Shown here one piece after another: positions 34,247 through 41,853 of a stretch of DNA of 64,000 nt. The translations under genes and the position numbers were made by a program. The notes below the pieces were generated by a model. The model was not told where the DNA came from and made no database searches. It saw nothing but the letters and a program-made list of their open reading frames with translations. Origin of the DNA: Maribacter aquimaris (GTDB taxonomy: Bacteria; Bacteroidota; Bacteroidia; Flavobacteriales; Flavobacteriaceae). The number at the start of each line of letters is the position of its first letter. Position 1 is the stretch's first letter. Location of the stretch: positions 62,001-126,000 of the forward strand of contig NZ_JABTCF010000006.1 in assembly GCF_014596745.1 (NCBI RefSeq), in the 5' to 3' direction.

Positions 34247-36898
34247 CTATAAAATAAAACGATAAGTAGCCTTTATCAAGAAGATATTCTGTGGTTTCTC
34301 GTTATTGAAAACATTATCCTGTAGGTCCTGAAAAAGCATTTCCCGCGGATTTCCCGTTTGTGATAAATCCTGCGACCAGACCAGGAAAATTTCCGACCCA
34401 GGGGTGTATTCCCAACGAAGTACCAAGTTGGAACGGAACTGTACAAAAGAGAAATCAGGGTTATCAAAACTAAAATCGGAAACACCATCCAAATCATCAT
34501 CAACCGCGTATTCATTATCGGAGAGTGTGATCTGATTCTCCAAAAACGGGGAAATACGATTTTCGAAATTCTTGGCCAAAGGATCGGTCACTTCCTTGAA
34601 ATCGCTATATCTTCCGCGAGAGATAAAGGGTTGCCCCCAATACTGAATGGTAAGATTTGGGTTTATGGTGTAATTAAGACGGAATGACATGCTCAAGGTC
34701 CTTTGATCCACCGTACCATTTAAATATCGGGTTTGACCCTTCACATCCAAATTATCGATGTACTGTAATTTGTTTTTATTGATGCCATATTCAGGCGATG
34801 CGGAAATCCGCAACGAATTAAAGGGTTGATAAACGATACCGAATTCCGCGTAGTAGGAACTAAAGGAATTGTCGGCAGCTTTATTTCCATTATGAAAAAA
34901 ATCAAATCTCAATTTTTTTCGCCCATCCATTTCAATACCATTCCAAAAGGATAATTGGGGGGATTCCCTAAGTCGGGGTCCACCACGTAAGGCAAAATTC
35001 GAGTAGGAAATGGGTTCATAATTGAACCCAAGATTGCTATACCAATTGTTTTTCCAATTTTGCCATGAATTGGTATTGAACATTAGGCTGTTAAAATTTC
35101 CTCCAAAATCCCAAACACTCCAATGATTATAATTGACACCCACCTTCCGAAAGGTATTGTCCGGCTTCAAGGTCTGATAGCCTACCCAGGTATAATGTCG
35201 AATATCATCGGAACGTCTTTGAAACCCTATATCATTCAACTCGAGTTCCGGTGAACGCCATGTCGCCCCGGTCTCAAATTTCCAATGTCCATTCCCGATT
35301 TTTCCAAGTTGTAGGTTCCCTCCTGTTCCCGATAGTGAGGTTCTAGTGGAATCTAACCCAACATGGCCTGCACCAATCCTCTGAAATAAATGTGCGATGG
35401 ATTCCTGGGTGTTTTGGATTGCCTGGGCACTACCCTGTACATGACTCCAAATAACATCACCCCCAACATACCAATCACGATCATTCCATTGATGCTTAAA
35501 ATCAAAACCGCCCGTGAATGCCGACTTATGTAAAAAATCAAGACCGGATGTCAATCGTTCCCTATTGGTTGCCGTGAATATGCCACCAATATAACTGTTA
35601 CGATTGTTGAAGTCTTTTTGCAAACGACCTACAAAATAATTGGTCAAGGGTTCAACTACCTCTTTTCTACGGACCCCTTTGTCATCTATCGTCGCTTGTT
35701 TTCTTGCCGTAACACTCTCTAAAACACCAATAGACCATCCATTTTTTGTCTTGCCACTAAATTTGACAGCCCCCAAAATATTGGTGTTCTCGGGTTGATC
35801 AACAAATTCATTGTCAGACACCTCAGGGTTTCCTTGGGGACTACGTCCGATACGGCGCGAATAGAAAACGTTGTCCGAACCAAAGGTATTTCCGGCTTGG
35901 GAAGAAGACACACTATAGTCAAAAATGTTCTTGTTCTCCACAAAGAACGGGCGTTGTTCCTCAAAGAAAATCTGAAAACCGTCCAAGGTTATGGCAGAAG
36001 GATCTGCCTCTACCTGGCCAAAATCAGGATTAATGGTCAAGTCCATAGTCAAATCATTGGTGATTCCGATTTTCGCATCAAGGCCAACAGCCAAATGACC
36101 ATCGTTTCCATCAAGAAAGGGGTTACCTTCCTCAGCCTCATACGTTTTTAAACTACCTACCGTGTACGGCTGTATTTCCAATTGCTTTTGGGGTTCCAAA
36201 TCCATTAAACCATGCAACTCACCAAACTCACTCACAAAACCACCCGTATCAGGTGGTAGGCGCTGCCACACGGAACGTTCCTCCTCCCTAAAATGCCTTC
36301 GCATCACCTCAAAACCCCAAACCTGTTCCTTGGACTTCCCGAATTTTAACTGACTTAACGGAATCTTCATTTCCGCATTCCAACCATCTCCATCAACACT
36401 GGTTTTGGTATACCAAATCGGATTCCAACTATCATCCTCGTTCCCCCCGTTATTCGATTCAAAAACGTCCCCTTTTACCCCAGCGGCAGAAACAATAAAA
36501 CCAAAGGCAGTCCGTTTATCATAATAACTGTCGATAAAAATACCGACCCAATCCCCATCGAAACCATCACGACGTGAAAGACGTTTGACAATTTTTTCCG
36601 GTTCAGTATCCAAACATTGTATACCAACATATACAAACTTTTGATCATACGTAATCTTAAATCGGGTCTGATTGCTCGGGGCCGTATTCTCATCGGGCCG
36701 CGACTCAATGAAACCATCTTCCCAAGCTACATTATTCCATGATTCATCATTCAACTTCCCATCGATCAGTGGCGGTTTTACATCATTTAAAGCTTTCGTA
36801 GTATAAATCCTTTTCGGTATGACGACTGTCGAATCCTGGGCAAGTGAAGTTGTTTGTACAATAAAAATTGAACAAAACAATAGAAGGCTGGTCTTCAT
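34247..36898 (-). CDS. DUF5916 outer-membrane protein with N-terminal CBM9-like domain
   Basis: The 883-residue protein has a signal peptide (to about residue 20, SLAQ). A carbohydrate-binding family-9-like domain follows (about 40-230: PLIDGKLNDESWNNVAWEDGF, VYVGIQCLDTEP, WNAEMKIPLSQLKFG). The rest is the DUF5916 region with many amphipathic beta-strands and the typical VEADPSAITLDGFQIFFEEQRPFFVEN and FYSRRIGRSPQ motifs, ending in an aromatic YRFIL that suits BAM insertion of a beta-barrel. The function is unestablished; the architecture suggests surface glycan binding or uptake. No SusC/SusD or glycosidase genes are adjacent. Confidence 0.85.
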   Translation of the reverse strand: MKTSLLLFCSIFIVQTTSLAQDSTVVIPKRIYTTKALNDVKPPLIDGKLNDESWNNVAWEDGFIESRPDENTAPSNQTRFKITYDQKFVYVGIQCLDTEPEKIVKRLSRRDGFDGDWVGIFIDSYYDKRTAFGFIVSAAGVKGDVFESNNGGNEDDSWNPIWYTKTSVDGDGWNAEMKIPLSQLKFGKSKEQVWGFEVMRRHFREEERSVWQRLPPDTGGFVSEFGELHGLMDLEPQKQLEIQPYTVGSLKTYEAEEGNPFLDGNDGHLAVGLDAKIGITNDLTMDLTINPDFGQVEADPSAITLDGFQIFFEEQRPFFVENKNIFDYSVSSSQAGNTFGSDNVFYSRRIGRSPQGNPEVSDNEFVDQPENTNILGAVKFSGKTKNGWSIGVLESVTARKQATIDDKGVRRKEVVEPLTNYFVGRLQKDFNNRNSYIGGIFTATNRERLTSGLDFLHKSAFTGGFDFKHQWNDRDWYVGGDVIWSHVQGSAQAIQNTQESIAHLFQRIGAGHVGLDSTRTSLSGTGGNLQLGKIGNGHWKFETGATWRSPELELNDIGFQRRSDDIRHYTWVGYQTLKPDNTFRKVGVNYNHWSVWDFGGNFNSLMFNTNSWQNWKNNWYSNLGFNYEPISYSNFALRGGPRLRESPQLSFWNGIEMDGRKKLRFDFFHNGNKAADNSFSSYYAEFGIVYQPFNSLRISASPEYGINKNKLQYIDNLDVKGQTRYLNGTVDQRTLSMSFRLNYTINPNLTIQYWGQPFISRGRYSDFKEVTDPLAKNFENRISPFLENQITLSDNEYAVDDDLDGVSDFSFDNPDFSFVQFRSNLVLRWEYTPGSEIFLVWSQDLSQTGNPREMLFQDLQDNVFNNEKPQNIFLIKATYRFIL

Positions 36899-37087
36899 CT
36901 AATGATTATTAATTGATTGATGTTGTCCTAAAGACGATCGCAAAAAGGAAAAGTTACAGTTCAGCCTGTAATCACCCTTTTTACGATAATATCCAGGGGG
37001 TTTTCGCCTATCCAGTAACAGAAAAAAAAGAAGTACTTGACAAACTCTTTTTTAAATCGAAAAAATATTACGATTTTTGCATTTGCA

Positions 37088-37118
37088 TTTGTATTTCTGC
37101 ATATTAATTGTACATTTG
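37088..37118 (+). promoter_or_regulatory. Promoter of rplM-rpsI
   Basis: TTTG (37088-37091), 19 bp, TACATTTG (37111-37118): a textbook Bacteroidota promoter. Predicted start near 37124, about 42 nt before the GTG start of rplM. Confidence 0.85.
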
Positions 37119-37165
37119 CACCCCGTTTATAGGGATTGAAGTATTTAATCAATAAAAATATTAGT

Positions 37166-37621
37166 GTGGACACATTAAGCTACAAGACTATTTCTGCCAA
37201 TAGAGCTACTGTTAATAAACAGTGGTTATTGGTTGATGCTGAAGGAGAGACATTAGGACGTCTAGCTTCTAAAGTTGCCAAATTACTTAGAGGCAAACAT
37301 AAACCTAATTTCACTCCCCATGTTGATTGTGGAGACAACGTTGTTATCATCAATGCTGAAAAAATTACCCTAACGGGAAATAAATGGGACAGCAAAACGT
37401 ACAGTCGCTACACAGGTTACCCAGGAGGCCAACGCACTACAAGTGTGAAACAGATGTTGGAGAAAAATCCCGGAAGAATCGTTGAAAAAGCAATCAAAGG
37501 AATGCTTCCTAAAAATAGGTTAGGTGCAGATCTTTTCAGAAACCTTAAGGTTTATGTAGGTGCAAACCACGATCAAGTAGCCCAAAAACCAACTGTAATA
37601 AATTTAAACGACCTTAAATAA
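37166..37621 (+). CDS. rplM: 50S ribosomal protein L13
   Basis: L13 is an early-assembly protein of the large subunit. The frame is open further upstream, but the GTG at 37166 ([16 protein letters not shown]) gives the standard flavobacterial N-terminus and a 151-aa protein, so I take GTG as the start. Recognisable segments are [45 protein letters not shown] and the C-terminal GMLPKNRLG. Its stop overlaps the start of rpsI by one base (TAATG). Confidence 0.97.
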   Translation: MDTLSYKTISANRATVNKQWLLVDAEGETLGRLASKVAKLLRGKHKPNFTPHVDCGDNVVIINAEKITLTGNKWDSKTYSRYTGYPGGQRTTSVKQMLEKNPGRIVEKAIKGMLPKNRLGADLFRNLKVYVGANHDQVAQKPTVINLNDLK

Positions 37622-38007
37622 TGGAAGTAATTCACAAAATAGGGAGAAGAAAAACGGCCGTTGCCCGAGTTTATCTTTCAGAAGGTAAAGGAGATATAAC
37701 GGTTAACAACAGGGATGTGACCAACTATTTCCCTACAGCGACCCTTCAATATAAAGTGAAGCAAGCATTTGCATTGACCAACACGGAGGACAACTACGAT
37801 GTCAAGGTTAATGTTTATGGTGGTGGTATAACTGGACAGGCAGAAGCCATCCGTTTAGCACTTTCAAGAGCTTTATGTGAAATTGATGAGGAAAACAGGA
37901 TTGCCCTTAAACCTGAAGGACTATTGACCAGGGACCCAAGAATGGTTGAACGTAAGAAATTCGGTCAAAAGAAAGCCCGTAAGAAGTTCCAATTCTCCAA
38001 ACGTTAA
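37621..38007 (+). CDS. rpsI: 30S ribosomal protein S9
   Basis: S9 reaches the ribosomal P site with its C-terminal tail. Length 128 aa; motifs [41 protein letters not shown] and the basic C-terminus [24 protein letters not shown] with the conserved final Lys-Arg. It is translationally coupled to rplM and followed by a terminator. Confidence 0.98.
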   Translation: MEVIHKIGRRKTAVARVYLSEGKGDITVNNRDVTNYFPTATLQYKVKQAFALTNTEDNYDVKVNVYGGGITGQAEAIRLALSRALCEIDEENRIALKPEGLLTRDPRMVERKKFGQKKARKKFQFSKR

Positions 38008-38020
38008 TATCAAATTTTTC

Positions 38021-38056
38021 AGGTGCTCTTTTCGAAGGGCACCTTTATTATATTTT
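38021..38056 (+). terminator. Terminator after rpsI
   Basis: AGGTGC / GCACCT stem with an inner TT/AA extension, followed by TTTATTATATTTT. It separates the rplM-rpsI and rpsB-tsf transcripts. Confidence 0.65.
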
Positions 38057-38107
38057 CTAACTTGTTCATTGAAAGTCCCTCTTTTGGGTCAATTAAAAAA
38101 TCCCGAT

Positions 38108-38248
38108 TCCCATTTCTAATGGGAGTTTACGATATAAAAACCATATCGTTCCCGGGTAAATTAGTTTAGCATCTAAATGCTGGAGGCTTTGCGTTATTTC
38201 GCAATACCACTCCAACATTGCTAATTCAAAAGAACGTAAACTAAATTT
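38108..38248 (+). promoter_or_regulatory. Structured rpsB leader, candidate ribosomal-protein autoregulatory element
   Basis: The 100 bp before rpsB fold into a long nested element. The outer stem is AAATTAGTTTA (38158-38168) with TAAACTAAATTT (38237-38248). Next, AATGCTGGAG pairs with CTCCAACATT, and an apical hairpin TTGCG-TTATTT-CGCAA follows. The outer stem ends 3 nt before the ATG, so it could mask the ribosome entry site. Two smaller hairpins precede it (TCCCATT/AATGGGA at 38108-38124; ACGATAT/ATATCGT at 38129-38149). Confidence 0.65.
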
Positions 38249-38251
38249 AAA

Positions 38252-39349
38252 ATGGCGAAAGTCGAAGTAAAAGAATTATTGGAAGCAGGTGTGCATTTTG
38301 GCCACCTAACAAGAAAATGGAATCCTAACATGGCGCCCTACATCTACATGGAGCGTAACGGAATCCACGTCATCAACCTTTACAAAACAGTAGCAAAATT
38401 GGATGAGGCCAACGAGGCCCTTAAAAAAATTGCTGCATCTGGCAGAAAAATACTTTTCGTTGCCACAAAAAAACAAGCGAAGGACATCGTTGCAGATAAA
38501 GTAGCCAAGGTAAACATGCCTTACATTACTGAAAGATGGCCTGGAGGAATGTTGACCAACTTTGTAACCATTCGTAAAGCCGTTAAGAAAATGGCCTCCA
38601 TTGACAGAATGAAGAAAGATGGCACCTTCAACACACTTTCCAAAAAAGAACGCTTACAAGTTGATCGTTTAAGGGCTAAATTAGAAAAGAACTTAGGTTC
38701 CATTTCTGAAATGACCCGTCTTCCTGGTGCTCTTTTCATCGTAGACACCATGAGAGAACACATCGCCGTTAAGGAAGCCCTTAAATTGAATATTCCAATT
38801 TTCGCCATGGTAGATACCAATTGCGACCCTAGGGATATCGATTATATCATTCCTTCCAATGACGATGCATCAAAATCCATTGATATCATCATGGGTCAGG
38901 TTACCGATGCTGTTGCCGAAGGTTTATCCGAGCGTAAAGCCGAGAAACAAAGCGAAGCGCCAAAAGCCAAAAAAGAAGAAAAATCAACACCAGCTCCTAC
39001 ACCTGCACCAGCACCTGCAGTAGTTGAAGAAAAAGTAGCTGAGGAAAAAGTAGTCGAAGCCCCTAAAGTGGAAGCTACCGAACCAACAACCGTTGAAGCC
39101 GACGACCTTACCAAAGTAGAAGGAATAGGCCCTAAAGCCGCCGAAGCCATTGTTAAGTCAGGTATTAAAACCTATGCGCAATTAGCAGAGGCCAACGCCG
39201 ATAACATCAAGGAAATCTTGACAGAAGCAAGTTCTAGAATGGCACACTTAGACCCAACGTCATGGCCTAAACAAGCCAAAATGGCTGCTGATGGCAAATG
39301 GGACGAACTTAAAGAATGGCAAGACAACACCAAAGGTGGTGTTGAATAG
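38252..39349 (+). CDS. rpsB: 30S ribosomal protein S2 with C-terminal helix-hairpin-helix extension
   Basis: The S2 core covers residues 1-230 (VKELLEAGVHFGHLTRKWNP, ERWPGGMLTNF, GALFIVDTMREHIAVKEA, VDTNCDPRDIDYIIPSNDDA) and binds the 30S head-body junction. S2 usually ends near residue 240-260; this one runs to 365. An Ala/Pro/Glu linker (about 232-283, with a TPAPTPAPAPA stretch) leads to an HhH-like domain from residue 284: DDLTKVEGIGPKAAEA, GIKTYAQ, SWPKQAK. The same tail type is on ActC in this window. The gene has a strongly structured leader and is followed by tsf. Confidence 0.97.
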   Translation: MAKVEVKELLEAGVHFGHLTRKWNPNMAPYIYMERNGIHVINLYKTVAKLDEANEALKKIAASGRKILFVATKKQAKDIVADKVAKVNMPYITERWPGGMLTNFVTIRKAVKKMASIDRMKKDGTFNTLSKKERLQVDRLRAKLEKNLGSISEMTRLPGALFIVDTMREHIAVKEALKLNIPIFAMVDTNCDPRDIDYIIPSNDDASKSIDIIMGQVTDAVAEGLSERKAEKQSEAPKAKKEEKSTPAPTPAPAPAVVEEKVAEEKVVEAPKVEATEPTTVEADDLTKVEGIGPKAAEAIVKSGIKTYAQLAEANADNIKEILTEASSRMAHLDPTSWPKQAKMAADGKWDELKEWQDNTKGGVE

Positions 39350-39423
39350 TTTTTCGTTAAGAAGACATTAAAACAAATAACAACATTGTCATAAACCTAT
39401 GACAGAATTAAATAACAAATAAG

Positions 39424-40248
39424 ATGGCTAAAATTACCGCCGCAGAAGTAAATAAATTAAGAAAGACCACTGGAGCAGGGATGATGGACTGCAAAAATGC
39501 ATTGGTTGAATCTGAAGGGGATTTTGAAAAAGCAATTGAAACCCTTCGTAAAAAAGGTCAGAAAGTTGCTGCTAAAAGAGCCGACAGGGAATCCTCTGAA
39601 GGAGCTGCCATAGCTAAGGTAAATGCAGATAACACTACCGGTGTTATTATTTCATTGAACTGTGAAACAGATTTCGTTGCGAAAAACGAAAGTTTCGTAA
39701 GCTTGGCAAACGACTTGGCCACTTTGGCCTTGGATTGCGACACTAAAGAAGATTTTCTTGCTGCAGATTTCAACGGTATGAGTGTTCAGGATAAACTTAC
39801 TGAACAAACTGGTGTTATCGGTGAGAAAATTGAAATTGGAGGTTTCGCCAAATTAAGCGCAGCTTTCGTTGGATCCTATATTCATGCTGGTAACAAAATC
39901 GCTACCTTATCGGGTCTTTCCGCTGTTGTAGATGGTGCTGATGTTGTTGCAAAGGATGTAGCGATGCAAGCCGCAGCAATGAACCCGGTTGCCCTGAATG
40001 AAGATGGTGTTGACCAAACTGTAATTGACAAGGAAATCGAAATTGCAAAAGACCTATTGCGTCAAGAAGGTAAACCAGAAGCTATGTTGGACAACATCGC
40101 CAAAGGAAAACTTAAACGATTCTTTAAAGACAACACCTTGGTGAACCAAGCTTTCATCAAAGACAGCAAACAAAGTGTTGCCGAATACGTAAAATCAGTA
40201 GACGCTAATTTAATTGTCACAGGATTTAAAAGGGTTGCTTTGGGCTAA
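39424..40248 (+). CDS. tsf: Translation elongation factor Ts
   Basis: EF-Ts is the nucleotide exchange factor for EF-Tu. The 274-aa length is typical. The N-terminal UBA-like module reads ITAAEVNKLRKTTGAGMMDCKNALVES, then the exchange core CETDFVAKNESF and the C-terminal IHAGNKIATLSGL region. It lies 74 bp after rpsB, the standard rpsB-tsf operon, and is closed by a strong terminator. Confidence 0.98.
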   Translation: MAKITAAEVNKLRKTTGAGMMDCKNALVESEGDFEKAIETLRKKGQKVAAKRADRESSEGAAIAKVNADNTTGVIISLNCETDFVAKNESFVSLANDLATLALDCDTKEDFLAADFNGMSVQDKLTEQTGVIGEKIEIGGFAKLSAAFVGSYIHAGNKIATLSGLSAVVDGADVVAKDVAMQAAAMNPVALNEDGVDQTVIDKEIEIAKDLLRQEGKPEAMLDNIAKGKLKRFFKDNTLVNQAFIKDSKQSVAEYVKSVDANLIVTGFKRVALG

Positions 40249-40269
40249 ACAAGGCTTTCCAAAAACAAT

Positions 40270-40303
40270 AAACCACCATATATTCGTATGGTGGTTTTTT
40301 TTT
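40270..40303 (+). terminator. Terminator of rpsB-tsf
   Basis: AAACCACCATA / TATGGTGGTTT perfect stem with a 6-nt loop and a run of nine T. Confidence 0.9.
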
Positions 40304-40375
40304 GCCAAATCCCAAAGAAACAAACCTATCCCCGTATGCATGTAAAAATGGCAACGCACGATAAGTTTTTTTGAC

Positions 40376-40383
40376 TATTTTTG
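40376..40383 (+). promoter_or_regulatory. -7 box of pyrH
   Basis: TATTTTTG matches TAnnTTTG and lies 19 bp before the ATG. No clear -33. Confidence 0.5.
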
Positions 40384-40402
40384 TTAAAAATATACACTAG
40401 GC

Positions 40403-41110
40403 ATGCAATACAAAAGAATACTTTTAAAACTAAGCGGCGAAGCCTTAATGGGCGAGAAACAATATGGTATCGACCCAAAGAGACTTGCTGAATATGCTGC
40501 GGAAATAAAGGAAGTGGTCGAAAAAGGCATGCAAGTAGCCGTAGTTATCGGCGGTGGCAATATCTTTCGGGGATTGGCCGGCGCCAGTAATGGCATGGAC
40601 CGCGTTCAAGGAGACCACATGGGTATGCTCGCAACCGTGATCAATGGCTTGGCACTTCAAAGCGCACTTGAAATCGCAGGGGTGGAAACCCGCCTACAAT
40701 CAGCCATAAAAATCAATGAGGTGGCTGAACCTTTTATTCGCAGACGAGCCATGAGACATTTGGAAAAAGGCAGGGTAGTGATTTTTGGTGGAGGAACCGG
40801 AAACCCATATTTTACAACAGATTCCGCTGCAGTATTAAGGGCTATTGAAATAGAGGCGGATGTAATCCTAAAAGGGACAAGGGTTGATGGCATATATACT
40901 TCCGATCCTGAAAAAAACAAAGACGCCACCAAATTCGACACCATATCCTTTAATGAGGTACTCAGTAAAGGATTGAAAGTTATGGATACGACCGCATTTA
41001 CTTTAAGTCAGGAAAACGAACTCCCTATCATCGTTTTCGATATGAATAAAAAAGGGAACCTTCTAAGGGTACTCGATGGTGAAAATGTAGGCACAAAAGT
41101 AAATTTATAG
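40403..41110 (+). CDS. pyrH: UMP kinase
   Basis: Phosphorylates UMP to UDP, the essential step to UTP and CTP and to nucleotide sugars. The 235-aa amino-acid-kinase fold has the N-terminal [40 protein letters not shown] and the [16 protein letters not shown] segment. It is followed 42 bp later by frr, the common pyrH-frr order. Confidence 0.98.
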   Translation: MQYKRILLKLSGEALMGEKQYGIDPKRLAEYAAEIKEVVEKGMQVAVVIGGGNIFRGLAGASNGMDRVQGDHMGMLATVINGLALQSALEIAGVETRLQSAIKINEVAEPFIRRRAMRHLEKGRVVIFGGGTGNPYFTTDSAAVLRAIEIEADVILKGTRVDGIYTSDPEKNKDATKFDTISFNEVLSKGLKVMDTTAFTLSQENELPIIVFDMNKKGNLLRVLDGENVGTKVNL

Positions 41111-41152
41111 TTTGGAACACTTTGTGCTAATTTGATTATTAAATTAAAGATT

Positions 41153-41710
41153 ATGAACGAAGAAATTACATTTATTTTAGATACTGCAAAAGAAAGCATG
41201 GATGCAGCCATCATTCATCTTCAAAAAGAGTTTATTAAAATCCGTGCCGGTAAAGCAAACCCTTCAATGCTATCTTCCGTAATGGTAGATTATTACGGAT
41301 CGCAAACCCCATTATCGCAGGTAGCCAACATAAATACCCCAGACGGCAGAACACTATCTGTACAACCTTGGGAAAAGGCCATGCTTCATGAAATAGAAAA
41401 AGCCATCATGAATGCCAATCTTGGGTTCAACCCCATGAACAATGGCGATATGGTCATCATCAATGTGCCTCCATTGACCGAAGAGCGCAGGATCCAATTA
41501 GCTAAACAGGCTAAAGCAGCAGGTGAACACGCAAAAGTTGGCGTACGAAATGCCAGGCAAGACGCCAATAAGGAAATACGCGATCTGGATGACGTCTCCG
41601 AAGACCTTCAGAAAAATGCAGAAGCGGATATTCAAGCCTTAACCGACAAATACATTAAAAAAATCGATGCTTTCCTATCCGTAAAGGAGGAGGAAATAAT
41701 GAAAGTATAA
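41153..41710 (+). CDS. frr: Ribosome recycling factor
   Basis: RRF splits post-termination ribosomes with EF-G. I start at the ATG at 41153 rather than the in-frame TTG at 41132 because this gives the classical 185-aa length. Diagnostic segments are IRAGKANPSMLSSVMVDYYGSQTPLSQVANI, VIINVPPLTEERRIQLAKQAK and VGVRNARQDANKEIRD. It ends in a strong terminator. Confidence 0.98.
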   Translation: MNEEITFILDTAKESMDAAIIHLQKEFIKIRAGKANPSMLSSVMVDYYGSQTPLSQVANINTPDGRTLSVQPWEKAMLHEIEKAIMNANLGFNPMNNGDMVIINVPPLTEERRIQLAKQAKAAGEHAKVGVRNARQDANKEIRDLDDVSEDLQKNAEADIQALTDKYIKKIDAFLSVKEEEIMKV

Positions 41711-41737
41711 GACTGTTATTTAGTATTGGAATCACAG

Positions 41738-41766
41738 AAAAGGCGACCCGTGGGTCGCCTTTTTAG
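41738..41766 (+). terminator. Terminator of pyrH-frr
   Basis: AAAAGGCGACCC / GGGTCGCCTTTT perfect stem with a tiny loop and T-run. Confidence 0.92.
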
Positions 41767-41827
41767 TAAACGTTACCTTGAAATTTTATTTCATAGCTCC
41801 AATTTAGGAAGACAACCAAGCATTCTT

Positions 41828-41835
41828 TACCTTTG
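41828..41835 (+). promoter_or_regulatory. -7 box of the RND/MMPL transporter gene
   Basis: TACCTTTG matches TAnnTTTG. The implied leader is about 12 nt. The -33 element is not obvious. Confidence 0.45.
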
Positions 41836-41853
41836 CGCTCGTAAAAATCCCAG

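Noticed and set aside
37164-37166. L13 start at the longer upstream frame (37136)
   Set aside because: The upstream codons do not match the conserved L13 N-terminus and begin close to the predicted transcription start; the GTG at 37166 fits family length.
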